A stretch of DNA of 64,000 nucleotides from positions 30,888-94,887 of the forward strand of contig NZ_JBEPNA010000014.1 in assembly GCF_040546025.1 (NCBI RefSeq), written 5' to 3'. This stretch comes from Marisediminicola sp040546025. Lineage in GTDB: Bacteria > Actinomycetota > Actinomycetes > Actinomycetales > Microbacteriaceae. Position 1 is the first letter of the stretch; every line of letters starts with the position of its first letter. The notes beneath the pieces are model-generated. The model was not told the origin of the DNA, searched no databases, and worked only from the letters and a program-made list of their open reading frames with translations. The translations under genes and the position numbers were made by a program. Shown here in pieces: positions 1 to 7,555 of this stretch.

Positions 1-660
1 GGTGGATCCTATCGAGGGATCTTGCATGCTGGCCTTCCGTCCGGTCTTGCCTTCGCATCGGTGTCCTTGCTCACATATGTTCCGTTTTACTTCCTCGGGC
101 TCACCGCGGGAATTGACCAGGTGGGGTCCTTCGCGGTGCTCGCATACTTCCTAGTCTTTGCGAATCTCTTCTACGCGTCGGTGCAGCAATCTACCCTCCA
201 CTCCTTTGTCGCTTCGTTCATTTCGCACGGCAAGACGGGGCTGCTCAGATACGCTGTTCGAATCGGCTGGCCGCTAGCCTGGTGCGGGATCCTGAGCGGC
301 ACCGCCGTGCTATTTGCAGGCGCCCCCTTAATTGAGCTCCTGTACGGAGCTGAATTCACTTTGACCGCGGGGGAGGTTTGGCCGATCGCCGTAGCGCTTG
401 CCCTTCTTCCCTTGACATATGTGTCCGGCGCCGTTCTTCTGACCCGAAACCTTTACACCGTCCAGTTCGCAATTGGGCTCGTATCGCTTCTGGCGACGGT
501 GGGGATTGGCGTTTCGCAGACTGAGGGCTTTTCCCTGACGACGGCTGGTCTGCTCGTTCTCGCTGGCACAACCTTTAGAGGCGTGCTTGGAATCACGGCA
601 GCTGCTGTCGTTCTGGCGCCCCGAGGCCCGAGGCGAAGTCCCATCGAGAATGCGACATGA
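1..660 (+). CDS. Wzx-like polysaccharide flippase, C-terminal part (5'-truncated by window edge)
   Basis: The reading frame is open from base 1 without a stop, so the gene enters from outside the window and about 219 C-terminal residues are visible. They form a chain of hydrophobic helices separated by short charged loops, with no soluble domain, as in the C-terminal half of MOP-superfamily oligosaccharide flippases. Such proteins move undecaprenyl-diphosphate-linked repeat units across the membrane. The assignment leans on topology and context: the next genes are a pyruvyl transferase and two sugar enzymes, and the stop overlaps the next start by 4 bp (ATGA), indicating translational coupling. 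A TTG at 22 could be read as a start but would leave too few helices for a flippase. A Wzy polymerase fragment is a less likely alternative. Confidence 0.72.
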   Translation, partial: GGSYRGILHAGLPSGLAFASVSLLTYVPFYFLGLTAGIDQVGSFAVLAYFLVFANLFYASVQQSTLHSFVASFISHGKTGLLRYAVRIGWPLAWCGILSGTAVLFAGAPLIELLYGAEFTLTAGEVWPIAVALALLPLTYVSGAVLLTRNLYTVQFAIGLVSLLATVGIGVSQTEGFSLTTAGLLVLAGTTFRGVLGITAAAVVLAPRGPRRSPIENAT

Positions 661-1790
661 CCAAGGAATCTCATATGCCCAGAAGACAGCGCGCTCACAT
701 TGTTGGGTACTACGGGATGGCAAACTTTGGCGATGACCTATTCTGCGAGGTTATCCGAAACTACGCGAGCCATCTGCTCCCCGGCCTTGACGTCAAGATT
801 GTGGGTGACTTTGCCCGTGGGAAGGCAAAGGGCACGTACTTAGAGTCGTTAAGGGCCCAGTTGTTCTCTTCGAACAGTCCTCTTGGATCAGCCGTTCGCC
901 TCGCAGTTGGCTTGAACACTGTCGTGAGGGCTGATCTCATAGTCCTTGGCGGCGGATCCGTGCTTTCAAGCGTCAAGGGGGTGTGGTCTGTTCAGAACCG
1001 GCTCGCAGTTCTATGCAACACGTCGTTCCGCGCACTTGGCGTTTCGATCGGTCCTTTTGCAGCTGACGTCGACCGTTCTGCGATCTCCGTCTTTGCAAAT
1101 AGATTCGACAGAATAGTGGTGCGGGACAACTCATCCCTTATGAATGGGCGGGAACTGGTCTCACCCGCAAAAGTGACGCTAGGCGGGGATCTCGCTGCAC
1201 TTTATGTGTCTCCCGACGTCAAGGTACCTCGAGTTCCCGGGATCCGACGGGTCGGCATTGCCCTGTGCAACTTCCCCGGGTTCACCATCAGGGAGTTGAA
1301 GGATCTGATTTCGGCCACGGTCGAAGCTCTAGCGCTAACGAGGTCACCCGATGTAATTGACCACGTGTTCGTGATCTCCTTGAACAGCAACGTCGAGTTC
1401 GGGGACGACGAACTCTCTCAGCTCGCGGCCCGAGAGCTGACCGCGGCGAATGTCGCGGTGTCTCTCATTAGGTATGCCGACAACGACGTTTCATTCATCT
1501 GGAATCTTCTCGGTTCTTTGGACGCTCTCATCGCCGTGCGGCTTCATGCTGCCATCTGTGCATATATGAACTCCGTGCCATTCGTATTGTTGGAATACCA
1601 TCAGAAATGCCGCGACTTTTGCGATGACATCGGCCAGCTCGCAGCGCTGCGCGCTGGCGCCTTCCCCAGCCAGTCGTCTGCGCTCATTAAGATCACTGCG
1701 CTCTTATCTGGAAGTCGCTCGACTGTGGCGCTTGCCCCAGCCGAGTATGCCGCTCGGGCTCGTGCGATTTACTTCGAGGGGACTCAGTGA
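657..1790 (+). CDS. Polysaccharide pyruvyl transferase family protein
   Basis: 377 residues, the usual size for the CsaB/WcaK-type pyruvyl transferase family, which adds a pyruvate ketal from phosphoenolpyruvate to a sugar of a surface glycan. The N-terminus shows the family's opening GYYGMANFGDDLF (near residue 17), a glycine-rich loop LIVLGGGSVLS (near 100), and in the C-terminal half ALIAVRLHAAICAYMNSVPF, where the RLH motif is typical. The ATG at 657 overlaps the flippase stop; an internal ATG at 675 is also possible because the protein begins MTKESHMPRR. The 3' end overlaps the next gene by 4 bp. Family is clear; the acceptor sugar is not. Confidence 0.88.
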   Translation: MTKESHMPRRQRAHIVGYYGMANFGDDLFCEVIRNYASHLLPGLDVKIVGDFARGKAKGTYLESLRAQLFSSNSPLGSAVRLAVGLNTVVRADLIVLGGGSVLSSVKGVWSVQNRLAVLCNTSFRALGVSIGPFAADVDRSAISVFANRFDRIVVRDNSSLMNGRELVSPAKVTLGGDLAALYVSPDVKVPRVPGIRRVGIALCNFPGFTIRELKDLISATVEALALTRSPDVIDHVFVISLNSNVEFGDDELSQLAARELTAANVAVSLIRYADNDVSFIWNLLGSLDALIAVRLHAAICAYMNSVPFVLLEYHQKCRDFCDDIGQLAALRAGAFPSQSSALIKITALLSGSRSTVALAPAEYAARARAIYFEGTQ

Positions 1791-2638
1791 AGGCGAGCGG
1801 CCCGGTTCAGACGGGCGATACGTCGCCGGTGACTGCAGTGATTCCCTGCTTTCGCAATGCCACTACATTGCGCCGTGCCGTTAAATCGGTCTTTGCTCAA
1901 ACCAATCGCCCACGGGAGGTGATTGTGGTCGACGACGCTAGTGATGACGAAGATACCGAAGTACTTCTCTCTGCTCTTGAGGTTGAATATGGCGATCTTG
2001 TCAAGGTGATCAGGTTAGATTCGAACGGTGGCCCATCAGGAGCTCGCAATCGCGGATGGGAAGCCGCTTCCCAGCCATTTATCGCATTTCTTGATGCGGA
2101 CGATGCCTGGCACCACGAGAAGATTGCGCTGCAGATGCCGCTCATGCTTGGTCCCCACGGTGCTTCAATATCGGGGCATCCGATTTCAATCAACACATTC
2201 TTTATGTGCGACGCCAATGTGGACGTTGAGCATCTGGCTAGACCACTCAGGATAGGACAGCTACTTTTTCGCAATCAGTTGCCAACGCCCTCCGTCATTG
2301 TGAAGGCTTCGCTTCAACAGCGTTTCGATCCTTCGAGACGCCTGTGTGAGGACTATGACCTTTGGTTGCGTATTTTGATGGCAGGCGAATTCTGCAGGTA
2401 CTTGCCGATTCCACTGACAACCACCTTCAAAGCGTCCTTCGGCGAGGGCGGGCTGAGTGAAGACTTGTTCGCTATGGAGCAAGCCCAAGCTGGTGTATAC
2501 CGTGGCTTGGTGGCCGATCGATTGATTTCGATGCCGACCTATGCGGCCTTGGTAGTTTGGGGTTGGGTGCGATTTGCGCGCCGGGTTGCAATATCGAAAA
2601 CGCGGCAGCCCTTACGGAAATTGCGGCGTGAATGCTAG
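1787..2638 (+). CDS. Glycosyltransferase family 2
   Basis: 283 residues starting with GTG that overlaps the preceding stop. A GT-A fold is evident: AVIPCFRNATTLRRAVKSV near residue 17, EVIVVDDAS near 43, GGPSGARNRGWEAA near 80 and the metal-binding FLDADDAW near 100 (DXD-type). Such inverting enzymes transfer a sugar from a nucleotide donor to a lipid-linked glycan on the cytoplasmic face. The C-terminal third is basic (RRVAISKTRQPLRKLRRE), possibly membrane-associating. Donor and acceptor cannot be deduced. It is the third gene of a tightly coupled plus-strand polysaccharide block. Confidence 0.9.
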   Translation: MKASGPVQTGDTSPVTAVIPCFRNATTLRRAVKSVFAQTNRPREVIVVDDASDDEDTEVLLSALEVEYGDLVKVIRLDSNGGPSGARNRGWEAASQPFIAFLDADDAWHHEKIALQMPLMLGPHGASISGHPISINTFFMCDANVDVEHLARPLRIGQLLFRNQLPTPSVIVKASLQQRFDPSRRLCEDYDLWLRILMAGEFCRYLPIPLTTTFKASFGEGGLSEDLFAMEQAQAGVYRGLVADRLISMPTYAALVVWGWVRFARRVAISKTRQPLRKLRREC

Positions 2639-2784
2639 ATCACCGTGCGACAGCTTTCGGAACCGTATCCCACGGCCAACCGCTTCTTATTTCCATTGTT
2701 GTTAGCCATTGACGAAGTTGGCGATTGGGTGGGATTTGGCAGGCGCGAACCTGCTATTCGTTCCAGTCGCACGGGGAGAGCCTA

Positions 2785-3675
2785 ATGATTGACCCGTCGA
2801 TGCCCCGGGTCCTCATCTTGGGGGCCGGGGGGAATCTGGGGAGGGCACTTCAGCTGCGTTTGCGCTCGTCACAGCGATGGTTAGTCTTGCCGATCTTTGG
2901 CCCGCGCGCCGCCTCTGGCCAGAAGAGGGTAGACATCACCGATCGCAATGAAGTGGATGCACTCATCCGAGAGTTACGTCCGAACGCCGTCGTGCACCTA
3001 GCCGGGCTAACCGGCAACGAGTGCGCTCAAGACCCGGAACGGGCGGTCGAGGTGAATGTGCGCGCGGTTGAAAAGGTCGCCCGCGCCAGTAGTAAGTATG
3101 GGGTGACGTCGCTCCTATTTCCTTCCACCTCGGCCGTATACGGAGACCGATATACGCGTCCGGCTGCCGAGGAGATGCAACTGGACATCCGGAATGCGTA
3201 TGCGGAAACGAAAGCCCGTGCAGAAGCTGTCTTGAGGGATCTGCACAGAGAGGGCGATGGGCCGGCCGCGGCGATCCTTCGCGTATTCAACGTTTATGGG
3301 GCTGGCCTCGCCGAATCGCTCGTTGAACGATTACTGGCGTCGAGCCCGACGAGGCCCGTGTCGCTGCGTAGCGCTGAAACTTTCACTCGGGATTACAGCA
3401 GCGTGTCCGAAATCGCAAAGGTGATGGAATTCATCCTCGATCAATCGGCAGCGGATCAAATTGACCCTTTCACCGTCAACATTGGAAGCGGCATACCGAC
3501 GTCCAACGGTCGTCTTTTGCAGATCCTCCAACGGCATCGTCGAGTGTACACAAGCGAGACGCCAGGGGCCTGGAGTTACAGTTGTGCCGATGTGACCGCC
3601 GCCCGGAGGCTCGCGATCCCAATTCCGCTCGGCTTGGATGCGCTGGTCGAACGTGCATCAGTAGTTGGGGATTAG
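2785..3675 (+). CDS. NAD-dependent epimerase/dehydratase (extended SDR)
   Basis: I place the start at the ATG at 2785, preceded by GGGGAGAG, rather than at an upstream GTG, because the Rossmann strand begins directly: MPRVLILGAGGNLGRALQL carries the GxxGxxG dinucleotide-binding motif. The catalytic Ser/Tyr/Lys triad is recognisable in STSAVYGD and YAETKAR (YxxxK). About 296 residues, normal for nucleotide-sugar epimerases, dehydratases and reductases. It sits about 150 bp after the GT2 gene on the same strand and closes the plus-strand block; immediately downstream lie transposase remnants. Probably modifies a nucleotide sugar for the neighbouring glycan; substrate unknown. Confidence 0.85.
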   Translation: MIDPSMPRVLILGAGGNLGRALQLRLRSSQRWLVLPIFGPRAASGQKRVDITDRNEVDALIRELRPNAVVHLAGLTGNECAQDPERAVEVNVRAVEKVARASSKYGVTSLLFPSTSAVYGDRYTRPAAEEMQLDIRNAYAETKARAEAVLRDLHREGDGPAAAILRVFNVYGAGLAESLVERLLASSPTRPVSLRSAETFTRDYSSVSEIAKVMEFILDQSAADQIDPFTVNIGSGIPTSNGRLLQILQRHRRVYTSETPGAWSYSCADVTAARRLAIPIPLGLDALVERASVVGD

Positions 3676-3699
3676 GGCGCCACGAAGGGTTTCGCAAGA

Positions 3700-3797
3700 T
3701 TTTCGGCCTGACGGTGATGGCGCGGAGGGCAGCGGCGGTGCGGTGTTTAGCGGCCATCTTGTCGTGGCGGGTGGTGATTGAGTATTTGAGGCTTTGA
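3700..3797 (-). pseudogene. IS5-like DDE transposase, 3' terminal remnant
   Basis: On the minus strand a short frame reads YSITTRHDKMAAKHRTAAAL, which matches the style of the C-terminus of IS5-family transposases (a final [T/A]RYDK-x-A helix followed by a short hydrophobic tail). Only about 33 codons remain; there is no catalytic DDE residue and the frame reads through without the normal stop. It abuts the end of the epimerase gene and another IS scar. Family assignment is from motif memory only. Confidence 0.5.
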
Positions 3798-3798
3798 G

Positions 3799-3840
3799 CA
3801 CCACCCAATCGTGCGGTTCAGCACCACCGATCGTGCGAGA
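3799..3840. repeat. Two near-identical ~20-bp direct repeats between IS remnants
   Basis: The sequence AGCACCACC-CAATCGTGCG is followed at once by CAGCACCACC-GATCGTGCG, two adjacent direct copies differing by about two bases. They lie exactly between the IS5-like and IS3-like remnants and are probably IS end or target-duplication debris. Confidence 0.45.
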
Positions 3841-3883
3841 GAGGGACTGCCCCGAGTTCAGTTGACTCGGTGGGTTAGTGGTT

Positions 3884-4063
3884 TCACGCGGCCTTGAGGG
3901 GCACGTTTATTGTCTCAAACTCGATCGGGGTGAGTTTACCGAGGCGGCGCTGGCGGCGCCTCCGGTGGTAGGTCCGCTCGATCCAGACGACGATCGCCAG
4001 GCGCAGTTCTTCCCGGGTCGACCACCGTTGCCGGTCCAGGACGTTCTTCTGCAGCAACGCTGA
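3884..4063 (-). pseudogene. IS3-family transposase (integrase core), C-terminal remnant
   Basis: Reading the minus strand up to the TGA at 3884 gives about 59 codons ending TYHRRRRQRRLGKLTPIEF, then ETINVPLKAA and stop, the hallmark C-terminus of IS3-family OrfB integrase-core transposases. Upstream residues LLQKNVLDRQRWSTREELRL also fit the family. The homology stops abruptly near 4063, where an unrelated sequence with 18-bp direct repeats begins, so the N-terminal 80% including the DDE residues is missing. This is a dead fragment left by deletion or by insertion of another element at the junction of the two halves of the polysaccharide locus. Confidence 0.8.
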
Positions 4064-4067
4064 TGGC

Positions 4068-4108
4068 GCTCACTGAAATTCCCCAGTTCTGCTCACTGAA
4101 ATTCCCCA
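4068..4108. repeat. Pair of 18-bp direct repeats, probable IS end
   Basis: GCTCACTGAAATTCCCCA occurs twice, at 4068-4085 and 4091-4108, 23 bp apart. Reiterated short direct repeats at an element end are typical of IS21-like elements, but no IstA/IstB coding sequence is present, so this would be an isolated end. The break point at about 4063 coincides with truncation of the IS3 fragment. The rest of 4109-4399 shows no convincing gene, although a spurious frame opens at 4148. Confidence 0.5.
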
Positions 4109-4399
4109 CTCCGGGTCGCTTCCGCACATAGAAGCGGGCCCTCCTCGATGCTGATGGTCTTCGACCACACACCCGCTCGAGAAGGGCCCTACTCCTATGC
4201 TTTCAGTCCCGAACTACCAGATGTAGTTCAGGGAGCGTTCGACGACACAACACCCCGCGTCATGAAGAAATTGACGCATCCCGATCGGATCTGTTTCAAA
4301 ACCCAGGGCGAGTTAGCCGAATTTCAAGTGGCAACCGACAACCTCGTTGCATTTCCGATCGATTGGCCACCAAAAGCCGCTCAGCCGCTACCACGCGAC

Positions 4400-5578
4400 T
4401 TACGCCTTCGACGTGCGGGCCTCAAGGCCAGAGCGAAGGAATTTTCGTATGGTGAATTGGACCTCAGACGTCTCGTACCGTGCTTCGACCATTTCCAGTG
4501 CACTCTCCACCATTGACGCTGATGCGTCTCGATCGAGCAGGGCCTTTCGCAGAGCATAGGCGAGTTCATTCTCAGATCCGAGCGGTACCAGGTATCCGGA
4601 TACACCATCCTCAACGAGGTCTCTCGAGCCGGTCGCATCTGTGGCGACTACAACTCGTCGGCTTGCCATTGCCTCAAGGATCACATTTGGCAAGCCCTCT
4701 CGGAGGCTCGGCAAACAAAAGACGTCCATCAACGCATAGAAGGGCGCAACGTCATCTTGATATCCAGCAGATATGATTCGCTGCCCCGTGCGATTCAACA
4801 AATTCAGCGCATCGTGACCAGAATCATCGTCAACCATACCCACAACCAGAAGCTGGAGCTCAAGGCCGCTGTCGTGCAGAATACTCAAGGCTCCCGCAAG
4901 TTCCGGGAGTCCCTTGTCGCGCGTCAGCCTTCCAACGAACCCCACCACTGGGATCTGATCGTCTATGCCCAGGTAGTTCGACCAATATTCCGTAGTTGTT
5001 GTGTCCTGGGATATTTGTCGGAAGCGCGCGGTGTCGACACCATTGCAGCTTCCGGCACCTAGAACGGAGCTGTGACCGAACTTTGTGATTCCCAGATCAA
5101 TCGCGAGCATTCTGAGGGACTCACTCACGGCGACTACGTCATGGGCGCTGGCCGCCGTGAGCCGCTCCATCAGACGATATACCCACCTTGAAGGCCCTAC
5201 AGACGTCTCCAAGCGAAGCCCCAACAGCTCATAAACGCGATAGGGCACTCGGAACGCTCTTGCGGCCACAGTACCCAACAACGCCGCCTTTGGGGTCCCG
5301 ATCAGCGTGACTTCCGGGCGTACCTGACGAATGAGCTTCAGCCATCGCCACAATGCAGCGAGGTCCCGGAATAGGCTCGTTTCTCGCGCCATCGATAGCT
5401 CGTGGACCGTTACCCCGTTCACCGGGCGCAGCGACTCGAGCCGACGACCCGGGCCGGACACGACGTGAACGTCCCAGCCGTCCTGCACCAGCGCTTCCGG
5501 GAGCCCAACGTGAAATTGAAGCGAGTCATCGATCGTAACGCCGATGAGTATTCGCCTAGATCCCGCTAAATCGCGCAA
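4400..5578 (-). CDS. Glycosyltransferase family 4 (GT-B)
   Basis: 392 residues. The N-terminal GT4 acceptor domain opens with RRILIGVTIDDSLQFHVGLP. The C-terminal donor-binding domain contains VVGFVGRLTRDKGLPEL (near 216) and the EX7E motif region SLREGLPNVILEAMAS (near 295), with glutamates placed for nucleotide-sugar binding. Retaining enzymes of this family extend lipid-linked glycans in the cytoplasm. It is the promoter-distal gene of a minus-strand run starting at 12397, 2 bp after the SDR reductase, and its 3' end faces the IS scar. Sugar specificity is unknown; GalNAc- or fucosamine-type transferases in comparable loci belong to this family. Confidence 0.9.
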   Translation of the reverse strand: MRDLAGSRRILIGVTIDDSLQFHVGLPEALVQDGWDVHVVSGPGRRLESLRPVNGVTVHELSMARETSLFRDLAALWRWLKLIRQVRPEVTLIGTPKAALLGTVAARAFRVPYRVYELLGLRLETSVGPSRWVYRLMERLTAASAHDVVAVSESLRMLAIDLGITKFGHSSVLGAGSCNGVDTARFRQISQDTTTTEYWSNYLGIDDQIPVVGFVGRLTRDKGLPELAGALSILHDSGLELQLLVVGMVDDDSGHDALNLLNRTGQRIISAGYQDDVAPFYALMDVFCLPSLREGLPNVILEAMASRRVVVATDATGSRDLVEDGVSGYLVPLGSENELAYALRKALLDRDASASMVESALEMVEARYETSEVQFTIRKFLRSGLEARTSKA

Positions 5579-5580
5579 AG

Positions 5581-6546
5581 TCAGTCGCCTGCCCGAGTAT
5601 CCGAGCGGGAAGCGAAGACTCGCCCAGTCGCACGAAGGGCAACTCGTGTCGCGACAACCTCGGTGTAGTTCGGTATGAATTGAGAAATATTCGTTATTAC
5701 CTTTAGGTCCCCGATGAGTCTTTCCACCTCCGGCCTCCTGCCGCTTAGGGAACCGGCCAGCTCGAGCAAACGTGGCGGGAATGGGAAGAGTCGCGGCCTC
5801 CGCCCCAGCCCGGCCGCCAATTCCCGGATAATGTCTGCTGTGGACAACGATTCGCTGTCAGCGACGAGTACTGCGTCCGCCGTGCCAAAATCTGGGCCGA
5901 TGCACAGGGCAATTATGTTCGTGAAATTGTCGACCGAGATCATTGCCCGCTGATTATGGACCGATGCAAGTGGTAACGGAATGCCTCGTTCGATGATTTT
6001 CATCAGCCGGAGCAAATTTCCGCCCACCCCGCCCCCGTAAACCAACGGCGGCCGAAGAATCACAATGCCGAACTCAAACTCGCGTTCCAGCCTACGTAAT
6101 CCCTCCTCCGCACGGAGCTTCGATAGGCCGTAGGCATCGGTTGGGCTGGAGGCGTCGGTGACTGCGTACGACGAAGGGCCACCCTCGCCCTGAGCCTTTA
6201 TTGAACTCACATATACGAGGCGATCGACCCCTGCAAGGATTGCCTGCTCTGCGAGTCTGACGGTGCCAGCCGCATTCGCTTTCGCAAACGCGGCGTGAGG
6301 ATCCGAACTGGACTCCGCCATGACGTGGACCCGCGCCGCAAGGTGAACCACATATTCTTGGCCATCCAGCGCTCCCTCCCAGTCCGTATCTGGCCCCAGA
6401 TCGCCGACGATTACTTCGCGGGCCCCTTCGGGCGCCAGCCCTGGTCGCCGAACGGAAGCCGTAACTACATGGCCTCGTGAAATCATCTGACTGCAAAGGT
6501 GACGTCCGACGAAGCCGTTAGCCCCTGTGACGAGTACTCTGCTCAA
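5581..6546 (-). CDS. NAD-dependent SDR, probable WbpV-type nucleotide-sugar 4-reductase/epimerase
   Basis: 321 residues beginning MSRVLVTGANGFVGRHL (GxxGxxG). The active-site motifs are YVSSIKAQGEGG (Ser) and YGLSKLRAEE (YxxxK). The family includes UDP-glucose 4-epimerases and the WbpV/WreQ-type reductases that turn the 4-keto product of a WbpM dehydratase into UDP-QuiNAc. I prefer the latter because the gene overlaps by 4 bp a WbpL/WecA-like transferase and is followed upstream by a WbpM-like dehydratase, the order seen in O-antigen loci that make QuiNAc or FucNAc. That role is inference; the SDR family call is secure. Confidence 0.82.
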   Translation of the reverse strand: MSRVLVTGANGFVGRHLCSQMISRGHVVTASVRRPGLAPEGAREVIVGDLGPDTDWEGALDGQEYVVHLAARVHVMAESSSDPHAAFAKANAAGTVRLAEQAILAGVDRLVYVSSIKAQGEGGPSSYAVTDASSPTDAYGLSKLRAEEGLRRLEREFEFGIVILRPPLVYGGGVGGNLLRLMKIIERGIPLPLASVHNQRAMISVDNFTNIIALCIGPDFGTADAVLVADSESLSTADIIRELAAGLGRRPRLFPFPPRLLELAGSLSGRRPEVERLIGDLKVITNISQFIPNYTEVVATRVALRATGRVFASRSDTRAGD

Positions 6547-7553
6547 GTTCGCTCCGATGCTTTTGATCTAGTGAGTGCGTTCAACAGACTTGGTAGCAAA
6601 AGGTACGCGGTGGCAACGCCCACCATGCCGATCGCGGCAGGGAGCAGGAAGTCCACGTTCAGCGTCAACAGCCCAAGGGATGCCGTAAGAATGGTTGCGC
6701 CGGTAACAGCACACGTAGCCTGAACGTGGCTCAGGCCCGAGGATGTTAGTCGCTGATAAACGTGGGTGCGGTGAGCCTCAGCCCATCGCTCCCCGCGTCG
6801 AATTCGGCGCAGAAGGGTGCTTCCAACGTCGACGATGTAGATAACGAGCGGGCCAGCGACTGCGCCCAACGATGTGCCACCGGCGATTGCCGCAACGGCA
6901 ATGATTGCGATTGCTGCGCCGAGCAAGTAACTGCCCACGTCGCCCAGAAACATCCCACCTCGGCTCAGCAGGTTCCACGGCAGGAATGCAATAAAGGCAG
7001 CCGACAGCAGCAATCCGCAAGCAGTAAGCCAGGGCAGGTTCACCAGCATGCCAAGGGCCGCATAGGCCCCGCCTACGACGGCTCCGTGCAGACTTGAGAT
7101 GGCGTTTATGCCATCCATAAAATTGGCGACGTTAATGTAGGCAGCAATAGCGATTGCGCCCAGAGGAACGAGCCACCAATCTGCACCCGTAAGTGCAACA
7201 ACCGTTACGGCACCCGCACTCCCGATAAGAATCTGGGCAATCGCGCGAGCGTAGACGGGCAACCCTCGAAGGTCCTCTGTCAGACCAAGTATGCCAGCGG
7301 TGGCCGGCATTGCGACCAGTAACAAGAGGAGTGCCTCATCAGGGCTGTCCGCGCTTGAATACAGCAGCACTCCGTATCCAGCCAACAATCCAGCTAACGG
7401 GGCCAGTCCAACTCCGCGGACCGTCGGTCGCTCATGTGAAGACCTGTCGTTGGGCACGTCAAGGATTCCGAGCCTCTTGAGCAATGGCCGGAATAGGAGT
7501 GGCGAAGAGACGCTAACGAGAAACGCGGTGGTCACCGCTATAGCGAGCGCCAT
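6543..7553 (-). CDS. Undecaprenyl-phosphate glycosyl-1-phosphate transferase (WecA/WbpL/MraY family)
   Basis: 336 residues, almost entirely hydrophobic with about ten helices. Polyprenyl-phosphate transferase motifs are present: GLTEDLRGLPVYARAIAQI (the DD/ED region), NVANFMDGINAISSLHG (the NxxNxxDG motif) and GGMFLGDVGSYLLG, followed by the cytoplasmic HRTHVYQRL loop. The enzyme moves a HexNAc-1-phosphate from a UDP-sugar onto undecaprenyl phosphate, committing the first sugar of the repeat unit. It overlaps the reductase downstream by 4 bp and starts 2 bp after the dehydratase stop, so the three are coupled. It probably uses the sugar made by those neighbours. Confidence 0.92.
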   Translation of the reverse strand: MALAIAVTTAFLVSVSSPLLFRPLLKRLGILDVPNDRSSHERPTVRGVGLAPLAGLLAGYGVLLYSSADSPDEALLLLLVAMPATAGILGLTEDLRGLPVYARAIAQILIGSAGAVTVVALTGADWWLVPLGAIAIAAYINVANFMDGINAISSLHGAVVGGAYAALGMLVNLPWLTACGLLLSAAFIAFLPWNLLSRGGMFLGDVGSYLLGAAIAIIAVAAIAGGTSLGAVAGPLVIYIVDVGSTLLRRIRRGERWAEAHRTHVYQRLTSSGLSHVQATCAVTGATILTASLGLLTLNVDFLLPAAIGMVGVATAYLLLPSLLNALTRSKASERT

Positions 7554-7555
7554 TC

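Noticed and set aside
2640..2784. Possible tRNA-like sequence with GGCAGGCGCGAACCTGC
   Set aside because: The short stem does not extend to a cloverleaf: no acceptor stem or TTCRA loop.
4148..4516. 122-codon plus-strand frame in the IS scar
   Set aside because: No motif, overlaps the 3' end of the GT4 gene and contains IS-derived sequence; not supported as a gene.
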